Shown: positions 25,648-34,181 of the stretch, in pieces | Position numbering within the stretch: the stretch's first letter is position 1 | Layout: every line of letters begins with the position of its first letter | IMG/VR virus record: IMGVR_UViG_3300023174_000040 | Location: 124,001-188,000 of that record | DNA from: a virus | Reading direction: 5' to 3' (one strand) | DNA: 64,000 nt | The notes under the pieces: generated by a model | Database searches by the model: none | Seen by the model: the letters and a program-made list of their open reading frames with translations, nothing else | What the model was told of the DNA's origin: nothing | Made by a program: the position numbers and the translations under genes

Positions 25648-25860
25648 ATGAACGATTATCTAGCTAAGCTCTATGTTACACCAAATAACAAGTATACAAC
25701 TGAGGGTTGCTTAGACACCAGTGTTTATAACGGTGTTAGTTTACAAAGAACACTCAACATGATTTCAACACCAGAAGAAATCGTTGTTGTTGTTAAAGAC
25801 GGAGCCGGTTTTTCAACAAGTGCCGAACTAACCGTCACCCCAGGTTTCATCGCTGACTGA
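25648..25860 (+). CDS. hypothetical protein, 70 aa
   Basis: A perfect SD (AAGGAGG) precedes ATG 25648. Beta-rich, no Cys, ends SAELTVTPGFIAD. A terminator follows, so it is a single-gene unit; strong expression is likely. Confidence 0.65.
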   Translation: MNDYLAKLYVTPNNKYTTEGCLDTSVYNGVSLQRTLNMISTPEEIVVVVKDGAGFSTSAELTVTPGFIAD

Positions 25861-25890
25861 TATTTTTAATTTATAATTTAGATTATAAAT

Positions 25891-25930
25891 GCACCCATGG
25901 GAGTAAAATCCTGTGGGTGTTTTCTTTTTT
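25891..25930 (+). terminator. hairpin terminator
   Basis: GCACCCA against TGGGTGT around a short loop, followed by a T-rich tract. Confidence 0.75.
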
Positions 25931-25956
25931 TATGATCCATGATATAACCAAGAATC

Positions 25957-26337
25957 ATGAAAATAGAAATGACAGAAGATGATTTAGTGCTAGCGGCAAA
26001 TAAAATAAGAAAAAATATTCATAGAAATATGATAAAACAAATAAAATCAGGAAGAAAGGCTAAGGATTTAGTTGGAAAGGTTCAAGAATATCTTGAAAAA
26101 AGCAAATTAGACTCGTTTTTAATGCTTGAAGAAACTGTTCTAATTATGAGAGCCTTCTGCAAAAAGAAAAATGATCTACTAATCATAAGCGATGATGAAA
26201 AAACAGCAGAGAAAATAGCTAATGATCTTTTCCAAAGAGGGGTAAATAATATATTGAATATCATGGCAAAAGAAGATGTTCTAGATTGTAGTTTTGACAA
26301 TGATACTAATGATTTTTATTTCAATATGAAACAATGA
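25957..26337 (+). CDS. hypothetical protein, 126 aa
   Basis: Helical, charged protein; its stop overlaps the start of the GT17-like gene (ATGA). Function unknown. Confidence 0.6.
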   Translation: MKIEMTEDDLVLAANKIRKNIHRNMIKQIKSGRKAKDLVGKVQEYLEKSKLDSFLMLEETVLIMRAFCKKKNDLLIISDDEKTAEKIANDLFQRGVNNILNIMAKEDVLDCSFDNDTNDFYFNMKQ

Positions 26338-27269
26338 AAAAATATAATTGCTTAATAATGAATAATGAGGTCTGGCTCCTGGAGGCTAGACTGGAGTATG
26401 ACTTAAAATATTTTGATTTTATAATTTTAGCCGAAGCAAATTCTACTTTTAGCGGTTTAAGTAAGCCCTTTTTCTATGAAAAATATAAAGACATATTTAA
26501 AAAATATGAAGATAGGATCTTATATGTTAAACTCGAAAATTTACCAAAACCATACAAGGGTAATTTTTTAGGACATAATAATTTCAAGGCAAAAGAAAAT
26601 CGTTGGATAGTTGAATTTTACCATAGAAACTATTTACAAAACGCAATACTGCAGATTGCCAAAGAAGGAGATTTGATTTGCAACCAAGATATTGATGAAA
26701 TTCAAAATATAGATTCTTTAAACAAAATAGACAATCTAAATTACATAAATTATTTATCGTACTATGATTTTAGATTCACTATTTTAGATGATCCATTATC
26801 AAATTTTGCAGAAAAGGCATGGCACAAAGGCTTTGTAACTTCTTTTGAAAATTTACAAAAAATCAATATACACGACTATAGGAATATAAATAAGCATGAT
26901 GATTATTTTTACTTAAGTCATATCACCCCGGCAGATTTTAGATTCGATGATCAAGATCAAAATCACATGGTGTATAATTCATACAGGGCCCCTGTCCAAG
27001 ACATTAGCATTATTTACTCACCAATTGGTTGGCATGTATCATCTATGTCTTGTCACTCAGATAATAACACAAAAGTAAAATGTTTTGCACATCAAGAATT
27101 CGCAAACACTTTTGATAAAATTATAGATTTTGACTTAGAAAAAACAACAGAAGATATCGTAAATAAATTCATAGACAAAGATGATAAGAATGAAATTCAT
27201 GCGTTAGCACCACAATTTTTGCAAAATTCAAGATTCACCTCTCTATTCAAACAGCATTTAAAGGAGTAA
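26334..27269 (+). CDS. glycosyltransferase family 17-like
   Basis: 311 residues. NNEVWLLEARLEYDLKYFDFIILAEANSTFSG is the GT17 N-terminal signature, and DLICNQDIDEI the DxD-type active region; SPIGWHVSSM near residue 235 is also typical. GT17 enzymes transfer N-acetylglucosamine in eukaryotes; phage versions have unknown acceptors. Overlaps the preceding gene. Confidence 0.85.
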   Translation: MKKYNCLIMNNEVWLLEARLEYDLKYFDFIILAEANSTFSGLSKPFFYEKYKDIFKKYEDRILYVKLENLPKPYKGNFLGHNNFKAKENRWIVEFYHRNYLQNAILQIAKEGDLICNQDIDEIQNIDSLNKIDNLNYINYLSYYDFRFTILDDPLSNFAEKAWHKGFVTSFENLQKINIHDYRNINKHDDYFYLSHITPADFRFDDQDQNHMVYNSYRAPVQDISIIYSPIGWHVSSMSCHSDNNTKVKCFAHQEFANTFDKIIDFDLEKTTEDIVNKFIDKDDKNEIHALAPQFLQNSRFTSLFKQHLKE

Positions 27270-27271
27270 AA

Positions 27272-27412
27272 ATGAAAGACGAGATTCACATTGAAGAACA
27301 AGATCTGTATAGCGAATACGTTGCAATGTCGGAAATAATGTATTGTTATGAATTGGAAGAAATTAATAATAAATTAGCAGAAATTTATATAGAAGAATAT
27401 CTTGACAAATAG
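27272..27412 (+). CDS. acidic 46-aa protein
   Basis: AAAGGAG 5 bases before the ATG. MKDEIHIEEQDLYSEYVAMS... is acidic and helical. Its stop abuts the GTTTC of the next motif. Confidence 0.55.
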   Translation: MKDEIHIEEQDLYSEYVAMSEIMYCYELEEINNKLAEIYIEEYLDK

Positions 27413-27429
27413 TTTCCCTCCGGTACGGT
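27412..27429 (+). promoter_or_regulatory. GGTACGGT motif, long form
   Basis: GTTTCCCTCC + GGTACGGT. Predicted start G27427; leader hairpin GGGG/CCCC. Confidence 0.7.
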
Positions 27430-27471
27430 CTAGGGGTGTCGAGAGAGAAGCCCCAGAGGAAACTATTTAAT

Positions 27472-27675
27472 ATGAACGACTTGATTGAAAAAGCCCTCGT
27501 TCGTTTCCCGAAAGCGAAAAGAATCGCCGTAGAGAACTTTACTATGGGCTATGAAAGTCTTAGTAGTGAGGCTCAATCTAATTTGGAGTTGGACGCTAGA
27601 CTTTACGATTGGAATAAAGACACAATTAACGCCATTATTAGCATTTTATCTTCAAAGGAAATAGGGAGAGGCTGA
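27472..27675 (+). CDS. hypothetical protein, 67 aa
   Basis: ATG 27472 has GAGGA upstream. MNDLIEKALVRFPKAKRIAVENF...; no family recognised. First gene of a motif-led operon. Confidence 0.65.
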   Translation: MNDLIEKALVRFPKAKRIAVENFTMGYESLSSEAQSNLELDARLYDWNKDTINAIISILSSKEIGRG

Positions 27676-27676
27676 A

Positions 27677-27967
27677 ATGGATTCTAATAATTTCATGAGG
27701 ATTTTTGACGATAGGAATGAGCATAAACTTAGCATTGTTGCCTGTGGAAATGGGTATGATCTTTGCTGCCCAAACGGCAAGGTGGTTTACTGCGGGGTTG
27801 ATCCAGAACTCGTTGAAGTTCTTGAAGATTATCTTATTGTTAAAGAATTCAATCTTATTGTTAAAGAATTCAATCTTATTGATAAAGAATTCAATCTTAA
27901 AGAATTCAATCTTATTGATAAAGAATTCAATCTTATTGATAAAGAATTCAATCTTATTGACGTATGA
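27677..27967 (+). CDS. protein with expanding C-terminal KEFNLI repeats
   Basis: 96 residues. A normal-looking domain up to LEDYLIV is followed by about six copies of NLI(V/D)KEF encoded by 21-base units (one shortened to 12). All units keep the frame. This is a recent repeat expansion at the C terminus. Confidence 0.65.
   Translation: MDSNNFMRIFDDRNEHKLSIVACGNGYDLCCPNGKVVYCGVDPELVEVLEDYLIVKEFNLIVKEFNLIDKEFNLKEFNLIDKEFNLIDKEFNLIDV
27836..27960 (+). repeat. 21-bp tandem repeat
   Basis: Units of CTTATTGWTAAAGAATTCAA, six copies, one internally shortened. Period 21, coding in frame. Confidence 0.9.
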
Positions 27968-28719
27968 CCATGAATAATATCTTCGATAAGTATAGTGCAT
28001 ATGAATTGCGACAAATATACGCAAGTCCCATTAGTGATTGGCCCGAACCATTTAAGAACTGGATTCACAAAGAAATAGCAGAATCACTTTTGGATTCTTG
28101 GCTTAAGAATGTTGATGACAATGAATATCGTGATCGTGTTCACGAAATTGTAGAGAATATGACATACGGTTATCCAGACAAAAATGGCAACAAAATGCTA
28201 GATTTGCCAATATACTTGGCGGCTGGCACACCAGTAAAAGCCAACATAAATGGAGAGTGGCTAGTTGGTAAAAAATTAGAAACTCCCAAAAAATTTGAAA
28301 TGCTGGGTAGTTTTTCAGATAATAAAACTATCCTAGTTGAAATAGATGGAAAAGAACTAGCAGTAAACAAAGATTTGGTGAAAGTTTTTGAACCTTTGAT
28401 GGTTGATGACAATGGAAATAAACCTAAACTAGAAGAATTTAAAAAAGATTTTAAGATTCTTGCGATTAATCTAAGTGACCCAATCAACAAAATTAATATC
28501 GACTATAATAAAGCCGAAATTGGCAATGAATTCATCAGAATATATCCAATAATCCAAGAACACGAATACAGATATGCTTTTCGAGAATATCCTTGTTGGG
28601 CTGTTGAGCAAGTTATTTTGGGAAAAAGAATAATAATTGCAACACCAATTGATACCATGATAGCAGTAAATTTATTTATAGACCGGCTTAAGTTTATCAA
28701 GTCTCGTTGGTTATTTTAA
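27964..28719 (+). CDS. hypothetical protein, 251 aa
   Basis: Overlaps the repeat gene by ATGA. The N-terminal half is helical; a beta-rich middle (IYLAAGTPVKANINGEWLVGKKL) suggests a small barrel. Function unknown. The next 80 bases hold no gene. Confidence 0.65.
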   Translation: MTMNNIFDKYSAYELRQIYASPISDWPEPFKNWIHKEIAESLLDSWLKNVDDNEYRDRVHEIVENMTYGYPDKNGNKMLDLPIYLAAGTPVKANINGEWLVGKKLETPKKFEMLGSFSDNKTILVEIDGKELAVNKDLVKVFEPLMVDDNGNKPKLEEFKKDFKILAINLSDPINKINIDYNKAEIGNEFIRIYPIIQEHEYRYAFREYPCWAVEQVILGKRIIIATPIDTMIAVNLFIDRLKFIKSRWLF

Positions 28720-28800
28720 ATATAATAACATATATCACAGCGTGATGAATAAATAACTTTATGGAGAGCAAAATCTAATATTTAAAATTTAAGGAGGAAT

Positions 28801-28953
28801 ATGTGGGAATGGAATCTCTATATTTTGTTGAAAAGAAATGAATCTTGGGAGATAGTTGAAAAAAATAGTGGCATTGCCTCTGGTATTGCCTCTCTATCAT
28901 TAGGTGCTATACTTGGTTTCTTACTGGCCTGCTTGGTGGGATATTATCTATGA
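28801..28953 (+). CDS. 50-aa tail-anchored membrane protein
   Basis: AAGGAGG before the ATG. A charged N terminus, then a C-terminal hydrophobic helix (IASLSLGAILGFLLACLVGYYL). The stop overlaps the next ATG. Confidence 0.6.
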   Translation: MWEWNLYILLKRNESWEIVEKNSGIASGIASLSLGAILGFLLACLVGYYL

Positions 28954-29201
28954 GCGAGATACTAGCACCTAGATTCCCTATGGTTGAAACCAATTCAATG
29001 GAATCTTATACAATCGAACAAATCAAAGATTCCCCGTATCTTTTGTGCAAATACTCGTTTCAAAAATCAAAAGGCAAATTGCCAAAAGATTTGCACGATG
29101 CAATGACATTACACGGTATGATTAATGCCAAAGATTGGTATGTTAGATTTTATTTTGACCGGATTCTATCCGGAGAAAATATTGATGATATTCTTCCCTG
29201 A
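28950..29201 (+). CDS. hypothetical protein, 83 aa
   Basis: Coupled to the small membrane protein (ATGA). No family recognised. Confidence 0.6.
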   Translation: MSEILAPRFPMVETNSMESYTIEQIKDSPYLLCKYSFQKSKGKLPKDLHDAMTLHGMINAKDWYVRFYFDRILSGENIDDILP

Positions 29202-29210
29202 GAAATCCAA

Positions 29211-29414
29211 ATGTTAGTCAGCGAAATTAAATCCTGGGCGAAGAAGAATGGCTACATAGTCAAAACTGTAAAGGGTGTTGGCTATGAATGGAATAAAGAA
29301 GGCACAGATGAAAAGAACACCGATGATGACTTGAATGAAATGGCTCGCAAGATTTTCAATAAAATAACGGATAACAAATTTATTGATTATCAAGAAGAAC
29401 AGAAACTAAAGTGA
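29211..29414 (+). CDS. hypothetical protein, 67 aa
   Basis: N terminus EIKSWAKKNGYIVKTVKGVGYEWN resembles the end of a winged helix; the rest is acidic. Last gene before a long-form motif. Confidence 0.55.
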   Translation: MLVSEIKSWAKKNGYIVKTVKGVGYEWNKEGTDEKNTDDDLNEMARKIFNKITDNKFIDYQEEQKLK

Positions 29415-29418
29415 TGTT

Positions 29419-29436
29419 GTTTCCTTCCGGTACGGT
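29419..29436 (+). promoter_or_regulatory. GGTACGGT motif, long form
   Basis: GTTTCCTTCC + GGTACGGT. Predicted start G29434; leader hairpin TCCT/AGGA. Last copy before a gap of 15 kb without the motif. Confidence 0.7.
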
Positions 29437-29455
29437 TTCCTCAAAGGAGTCTGCT

Positions 29456-29659
29456 ATGTTGTATCTACTTTTCACTTTTTATCTTTGGACGATGGGTGTG
29501 GTTAATTTCGATAATAATACAGATGATGTAGAAAATATGATCGCTAGGGCCAGATGCCGACAAATATCAGTTGACAACAACAACTGCGTCACCGTAAAAT
29601 TCCTCAACAGGGAGGATGCAGAACTTTTCGCAAAAGACCTCAAACGCCTCACAAAGTAA
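29456..29659 (+). CDS. hypothetical protein, 67 aa
   Basis: AAAGGAG before ATG 29456. Short hydrophobic N terminus, then a small alpha/beta part CRQISVDNNNCVTVKFLNREDAELFAKDL. Confidence 0.6.
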   Translation: MLYLLFTFYLWTMGVVNFDNNTDDVENMIARARCRQISVDNNNCVTVKFLNREDAELFAKDLKRLTK

Positions 29660-29660
29660 C

Positions 29661-30035
29661 ATGAAAACTAAACTTTCTTTTGAAAAACTTGAAAATAAGA
29701 TTACTCTGAGTTCCATTAATCTTTCCCTTCCTAATGTTCATAGCCAACCAGAAGTTTATCACTTACAGCAAAAACATATAAAGGAAACGAAATTTTCTTC
29801 TCAATTGCATAATTGCTTATGGAAAGAGCATGGCAATTACTTTCAAAATAATTATAATATTAAAAATCCAAATCAGTCACAAATAATAATCACCAAGTCT
29901 GGTCAGATTATAAATTATATTCCACCTACGCCTACTCGGCCTTTCCCGCTTTTTATTGAAATAAAGTTTCCTGATAGGCCAATCGGTCGTCCAAGCCCAC
30001 CTATCCAAATTAGCCCGCCTATCCAGATCAAATGA
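29661..30035 (+). CDS. hypothetical Pro-rich-tailed protein
   Basis: 124 residues. The C terminus is Pro/Ile-rich and ends with a duplicated PPIQI segment from a small tandem duplication. Function unknown. Confidence 0.55.
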   Translation: MKTKLSFEKLENKITLSSINLSLPNVHSQPEVYHLQQKHIKETKFSSQLHNCLWKEHGNYFQNNYNIKNPNQSQIIITKSGQIINYIPPTPTRPFPLFIEIKFPDRPIGRPSPPIQISPPIQIK

Positions 30036-30271
30036 CATATCAAGAAGAAGTCAAAAAACTTTCTGAGATATTTGGAATATCAATCTATAGAGGGAATAAT
30101 TCTATAGTAGCATATCCTCCAATCGGAAATGTATTTGATGCTAGTTATCTTCATTTAGCAGATGCTCCATTGTATGAAGATGTTGAAAAAACATATAAGA
30201 TTCTTAAAGATCAAATAGGGACTGGAATTCTTCCTTGTGAAGATCCAAATTGCACTTATTGCCATGTCTAA
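30032..30271 (+). CDS. hypothetical protein, 79 aa
   Basis: ATGA overlap. Ends with CEDPNCTYCHV, a possible zinc site. Overlaps the next gene. Confidence 0.6.
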   Translation: MTYQEEVKKLSEIFGISIYRGNNSIVAYPPIGNVFDASYLHLADAPLYEDVEKTYKILKDQIGTGILPCEDPNCTYCHV

Positions 30272-30740
30272 ATCCAAACTTCTCAATAGTTTTCTTCCAT
30301 TAGAAATTCAGTTAGAAGATGCTGCTAAAAAAGATCTAAAGTATATTCTCCAAAAGAAAAAAGATAGTGAAAAACTATCAAATGATTTTTATAAGATATA
30401 CAATAAATTCGTTAAGGCCAACCCAGATATAACCGATATTATCGAAGTAAACAATGTTGACGCTACAGGACAATTTCCCGGTATTGCAAGAGATTTGATT
30501 TCTGTAGCGAAAGAAATAGTTGTTGATAATGATGGATTCGTATTTGATTTTAGTTGGGATGAATCAGACTTTGACTTACATGACCGTAATCACATGTCAA
30601 ATCTATTGGTGTGTTTTTCAAATACATTTAAAATATTTGAAAAACTTCACCAAAAGAATCAGTTCTTTACAGTTCAAGTAGAAGATAGAAATGTGACTGT
30701 AGATTGGGGATTTGAACAAGGATTCATGTATTATGACTAG
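30264..30740 (+). CDS. hypothetical protein, 158 aa
   Basis: ATG 30264 overlaps the previous gene. Helical N terminus, acidic middle (VDNDGFVFDFSWDESDFDLHD). Function unknown. Confidence 0.6.
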   Translation: MSKSKLLNSFLPLEIQLEDAAKKDLKYILQKKKDSEKLSNDFYKIYNKFVKANPDITDIIEVNNVDATGQFPGIARDLISVAKEIVVDNDGFVFDFSWDESDFDLHDRNHMSNLLVCFSNTFKIFEKLHQKNQFFTVQVEDRNVTVDWGFEQGFMYYD

Positions 30741-30993
30741 CCAGATAAACAAAATCAAAAAATATGATCATCACCTTGCTAGTAAAATAGAAGAACAGCA
30801 TGGGTTTTTAACCTCTGGCGATATTGAGCGATTATCTGATTTTTTACCCGATCATATGGTTTTAGTTCGTTGTGGTAACGGCAGATTTATTACTCGGGCG
30901 TCAAGTGCAAATCATTTTGTTGATGTTGTGCGTTGTAGCCATGATTATGTCAGGGATGTATCTTTACTTGTAGATGATTATAAAGTAAACTAA
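30733..30993 (+). CDS. hypothetical protein, 86 aa
   Basis: ATG 30733 overlaps the previous end. Helical first half, then MVLVRCGNGRFITRASSANHFVDVVRC. No family recognised. Confidence 0.6.
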   Translation: MTSQINKIKKYDHHLASKIEEQHGFLTSGDIERLSDFLPDHMVLVRCGNGRFITRASSANHFVDVVRCSHDYVRDVSLLVDDYKVN

Positions 30994-31013
30994 TTCCAAT
31001 ATGGAGAATAATA

Positions 31014-31135
31014 ATGATTGTAAAAAATGATCCCAGCAATATCTCAAAACGAGGTCTTGACAAAAACAAACTATCCTATACAATCAAAATATTACATTGA
31101 TAAAACTTATGGAATTTACTTGGCGGCGGAGTCTT
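31014..31135 (+). pseudogene. broken copy of the small YIDK/ADFI gene family
   Basis: Starts AATAATGATTGTAAAAAATGA like the gene at 32874 (MIVKN...). After an unrelated insert the family segment ...YYIDKTYGIY appears in another frame and is then lost. Confidence 0.5.
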
Positions 31136-31238
31136 TCCATTAATTTGAAAGAAATGAAAAAAAACGAAATCACAATCCAGCGTGACTCGTTTGATTTGTT
31201 CGACTAATGAGCAAAAGGCTTTGGAGAATGAATAACTA

Positions 31239-31442
31239 ATGGAAGATAATTACTCTTACATACAATCTCAAAGAATTCAAAAAGAAAAGCAATACTGGAC
31301 AAAATTAAGACAACTATCAGATAATGATAATGTTAAAGAATTCTATCAATTATATATGGAATATTTAGAGTGGAGTAATATTCTATCTAACGACAGAAAA
31401 GCAATTTATAAAATGGCTAAAAAAATAGCGGAGAATAACTAA
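31239..31442 (+). CDS. hypothetical protein, 67 aa
   Basis: GGAGAATGAATAACTAATGG start region, one of the repeated initiation boxes of this area. Helical, charged. Overlaps the prepilin-like gene. Confidence 0.6.
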   Translation: MEDNYSYIQSQRIQKEKQYWTKLRQLSDNDNVKEFYQLYMEYLEWSNILSNDRKAIYKMAKKIAENN

Positions 31443-31726
31443 TGACTGAAATTAAAATGAAAAAAGGATTTACACTTGTAGAGGCTTTGGCTTATTTGTT
31501 TATTGTTTTGACTCTTATTGGGCTATTAGTCCCGGCAATTCAACAATCTCTCATCAACAATAATAAGCCCACAGAGAATGGTGAGAAGCCTATGCCAGAT
31601 GGTCGGATGTATAACTTTGTTACTGTGAAGCACGACAACCATCTTTTTATAAGAGATGGGCATGATATTATTCATCATCCTGATTGTCCTTGTTTCACAC
31701 TAACTGCCGAAAAGGGAGAAAAATAA
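31442..31726 (+). CDS. prepilin-like protein
   Basis: 94 residues. MKKG|FTLVEALAYLFIVLTLIGLLVPAIQQS is a textbook type IV prepilin leader with Glu at +5; PAIQQ resembles planctomycete prepilins. The short C-terminal domain has HHPDCPC. It could be processed by the host prepilin peptidase and enter a host pseudopilus. SD GGAG before ATG 31442; internal ATG 31457 is possible. Confidence 0.75.
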   Translation: MTEIKMKKGFTLVEALAYLFIVLTLIGLLVPAIQQSLINNNKPTENGEKPMPDGRMYNFVTVKHDNHLFIRDGHDIIHHPDCPCFTLTAEKGEK

Positions 31727-31923
31727 TGATGATTGAACAAGAGCCTATGGCATGGGCCGTTATGCAACCAGACTCTTATAGAGTTTTTGTCTCATATAAT
31801 CAGGCTTTGGTTTTTGTCTCATATAATCAGGCTTTGATTCATCAAGAGATATGGAGATTTTTTCTAATGATGATCTTCACCATGTTTATTGGAACATACC
31901 TTATGGTGAAATTTAAGGAATAA
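31726..31923 (+). CDS. small membrane protein with out-of-frame recycled segment
   Basis: TAATG overlap with the prepilin gene. Contains an in-frame 27-base tandem duplication (VFVSYNQAL twice). Its transmembrane end (IWRFFLMMIFTMF) is encoded by about 36 bases that are nearly identical to 32929-32964, where a different frame encodes MEIFSNDDL. Confidence 0.55.
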   Translation: MMIEQEPMAWAVMQPDSYRVFVSYNQALVFVSYNQALIHQEIWRFFLMMIFTMFIGTYLMVKFKE

Positions 31924-31936
31924 AAGGAATATAACT

Positions 31937-32305
31937 ATGAAAAAAACAGTTGCTACAAAGTGGGTTAAGGCTCTTAGGAGCGGTAAGTTTAAGCAGGCAG
32001 AATCATTCTTAAAGATAGATGATGATGACGGAAATCCTACACATTGTTGTTTGGGTGTTCTTTGTGAATTGTATAACGACGAAATGAGAAAGAGTAAGAA
32101 GAAAACCTTGCCAGTTAGGTCGTCAGACAATTTACTTCCTAGAAAAGTAATGAATTGGGCTGGTATGCAAAGTCGTGATGGGAAATTTGGGATAGATACT
32201 TATTATGAGAGTTTGAATCCTAGTGATCTTACTAGGATGAATGATGGTGGTAAATCTTTTAAAGTTATAGCGAATACTATTGAAAAGAATGCGGAAAGTC
32301 TTTAA
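31937..32305 (+). CDS. conserved phage protein (KWVKALRSGKFKQ family)
   Basis: 122 residues. KWVKALRSGKFKQAESFL, CCLGVLCELY, LLPRKVMNWAGM, then TRMNDGGKSFKVIANTIE. I recall this pattern in hypothetical proteins of very many phages. Function unknown. Confidence 0.8.
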   Translation: MKKTVATKWVKALRSGKFKQAESFLKIDDDDGNPTHCCLGVLCELYNDEMRKSKKKTLPVRSSDNLLPRKVMNWAGMQSRDGKFGIDTYYESLNPSDLTRMNDGGKSFKVIANTIEKNAESL

Positions 32306-32370
32306 TGAGATCATTATCAGATAGTGATATAATTAATGGACCTAATGGAAAAATAGAAAGAATGATATGA
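32305..32370 (+). CDS. possible 21-aa linking peptide
   Basis: TAATG at the start and ATGA at the end couple it to both neighbours. Supported only by this arrangement. Confidence 0.3.
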   Translation: MRSLSDSDIINGPNGKIERMI

Positions 32371-32654
32371 GTTCTAACCAAGCCCCAAATTGGAAAAAGG
32401 GTGATATAATTTGTCTATTAAATATCTATGGTAGAGTATTATCAGTTTTTGAGGCAGAACATGATCCTCATTATGGAGTCAATTCTTGGACATCTAAAGA
32501 AGATTGGCATTATGGTTTAAGAAACTGCAAAGAACTTAGATTAGCAAATCAAGAAGATATAGACCAAGAAATAAAAATTCAAATAGAAAACGTAAAAAGA
32601 GAAAAAACACGCTTAAATAAATTGCTCAATTTTAGGGAGCGTTTGTCAAAATGA
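32367..32654 (+). CDS. hypothetical protein, 95 aa
   Basis: NWKKGDIICLLNIYGRVLSVFEAEHDP looks beta-rich; the second half is a coiled coil. ATGA overlaps on both sides. Confidence 0.6.
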   Translation: MSSNQAPNWKKGDIICLLNIYGRVLSVFEAEHDPHYGVNSWTSKEDWHYGLRNCKELRLANQEDIDQEIKIQIENVKREKTRLNKLLNFRERLSK

Positions 32655-32890
32655 ATAATGACCACAACACGATAATTCCTTTAGTCGGTGGCCCATTGTG
32701 CGGTAATATCCTAACTTCTAAAGATGGTAGAATACCATCTACTGTTCCTATGTTTCACGAAGGTAAGTTTTATAATTATGAACTAATTATTGAACAGGGC
32801 GAGTTTTGGACAAATATTCACTATCAATATACTAACGAGGTACTTGAAGTGAATAATACTTTGGAGAAAAATAATGATTGTCAAAAATGA
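32651..32890 (+). CDS. hypothetical protein, 79 aa
   Basis: PLVGGPLCGNILTSKDGRIPSTVPM resembles the N terminus of small phage proteins with a PL.GGP motif. The 3' end carries the repeated start box and overlaps the next gene. Confidence 0.55.
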   Translation: MNNDHNTIIPLVGGPLCGNILTSKDGRIPSTVPMFHEGKFYNYELIIEQGEFWTNIHYQYTNEVLEVNNTLEKNNDCQK

Positions 32891-33053
32891 ATCAAAACAT
32901 TATATTGATAAAACTTATGGAATTTATATGGAGATTTTTTCTAATGATGATCTTCGCCATGTTTCCTTATACAATGACAAGAAAGAATCTAACGTGTCAT
33001 TTAGCGTAGACAATGAAGGAATCAAGAGGTTGGCCGATTTTATCAATAACTAA
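32874..33053 (+). CDS. small YIDK/ADFI-family protein
   Basis: 59 residues: HYIDKTYGIYMEIFSNDDL... VSLYNDKK ... KRLADFINN. A second member is at 34910 and fragments lie near 31014 and 34183. It begins with GGAGAAAAATAATG. Confidence 0.65.
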   Translation: MIVKNESKHYIDKTYGIYMEIFSNDDLRHVSLYNDKKESNVSFSVDNEGIKRLADFINN

Positions 33054-33234
33054 ATATTGACTATGATGAGTCGCATGGGACTTTCCATGATGATAAGTCG
33101 TATACTTACCTACGGGAGACTAAACCAGACCGAATCGTGAAATAATAGTTCCAAATATCCTATTATTATAGCGGCCCTCTTTTAGTGGAATAAATTGTAG
33201 GGACGGGTGCAGTTGGTACATCGTAGTCAATATT
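33053..33234 (+). ncRNA. putative structured RNA 2
   Basis: AATATTGACTATGATG (33053-33068) pairs with CATCGTAGTCAATATT (33219-33234) over 16 pairs with one G-U. Inside are CATGG/CCATG, AATAATAG/CTATTATT and further stems. No frame is open. It ends just before the SD of the 33249 gene, so it may be its leader or a free RNA. Confidence 0.6.
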
Positions 33235-33248
33235 ATGGAGAATAACTA

Positions 33249-33512
33249 ATGAACGATATTAGGAAAATAGGACTCAAAAAAAATGGAAGATATACTATAG
33301 ATGAAGCGCTCAAATCTTGGAACTCATCTAATCGTAGAATGGGGTGTGTAGCAGCCACTAACTGGTTTTGTAGTAAGGTTCCGTCGTTCTACCCAGAACG
33401 CTTAACTAGATATACCTCAAAAGGTGAAGTTTTTCAACACGTTGTTGCAACAGATGGTAAAGTAAGAATTGATCTAGCACCCTATGCTGATAAACCTAGC
33501 GGAGATTATTGA
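33249..33512 (+). CDS. hypothetical protein, 87 aa
   Basis: Start box GGAGAATAACTAATG. Basic N terminus, conserved-looking RMGCVAATNWFCSKVPSFYPERLTRYT. Function unknown. Confidence 0.6.
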   Translation: MNDIRKIGLKKNGRYTIDEALKSWNSSNRRMGCVAATNWFCSKVPSFYPERLTRYTSKGEVFQHVVATDGKVRIDLAPYADKPSGDY

Positions 33513-33596
33513 CTCCTGTATACAAGTAAGAGGACATAATATTGAAGATGGTGAAGAAAACGATACTTGAAGTGAGTAATAATTTGGAGAAAAATA

Positions 33597-33914
33597 ATGA
33601 CACTAAATGAACTTATAGAAAGACTTAACTGGCTGAAAGAGGACGGAGTTGATGGAGATACTGTTATAAGTAATATTCGTCTCTTTAAGAGTTATATTCA
33701 AATTGAATTTCAGAATGGCATAATTAGTCAAGTTAGTATGAGTTGTGCTGGTGGAAATATTATACCACTTTATAAACAAGTAGAAGTTTTGTTAAATGAG
33801 GAACAAAAACAAGCAATACAATATTTTATTGATGACTCAGATTCTTATGACAGAGTGGGAATCAAAGAAACAAAAATAGCAGCAGACTTATTGAGATCTA
33901 TTTTACAAAAATAA
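33597..33914 (+). CDS. hypothetical protein, 105 aa
   Basis: GGAGAAAAATAATG start. Helical ends around a short beta part. The 35 bases before it repeat those before 32874. Confidence 0.6.
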   Translation: MTLNELIERLNWLKEDGVDGDTVISNIRLFKSYIQIEFQNGIISQVSMSCAGGNIIPLYKQVEVLLNEEQKQAIQYFIDDSDSYDRVGIKETKIAADLLRSILQK

Positions 33915-33983
33915 ACAATAAAGGCGAATCCTAAAGACAGCCCTGTGATTTTAAAACCCACTAAAGAACAGAAAGAAATTTGA

Positions 33984-34181
33984 ATGAATATCGACACGAT
34001 CTTGAACACTATACAAAATTTAGTGCATATCATAATTTTCCTTTTTATATGGTTCTTTGTTTACTTTTGGTGGCTAATGAGTCGGTGGGGAGACAATATT
34101 TATTATGAGACTGAACTAATTAGAATAATATTATCAGTGATTCCAGCAATATTTTACCTTTACATTTGTAGATTGATCTGA
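33984..34181 (+). CDS. two-helix membrane protein
   Basis: 65 residues with two hydrophobic segments (HIIIFLFIWFFVYFWWLM; IILSVIPAIFYLYICRLI). Confidence 0.55.
   Translation: MNIDTILNTIQNLVHIIIFLFIWFFVYFWWLMSRWGDNIYYETELIRIILSVIPAIFYLYICRLI

Noticed and set aside
27836-27960. CRISPR array
   Set aside because: The 21-bp repeats have no spacers and stay in one reading frame; they form a coding expansion.
31154-31207. 17-aa frame MKKNEITIQRDSFDLFD
   Set aside because: No SD and located in a debris region; too little support.
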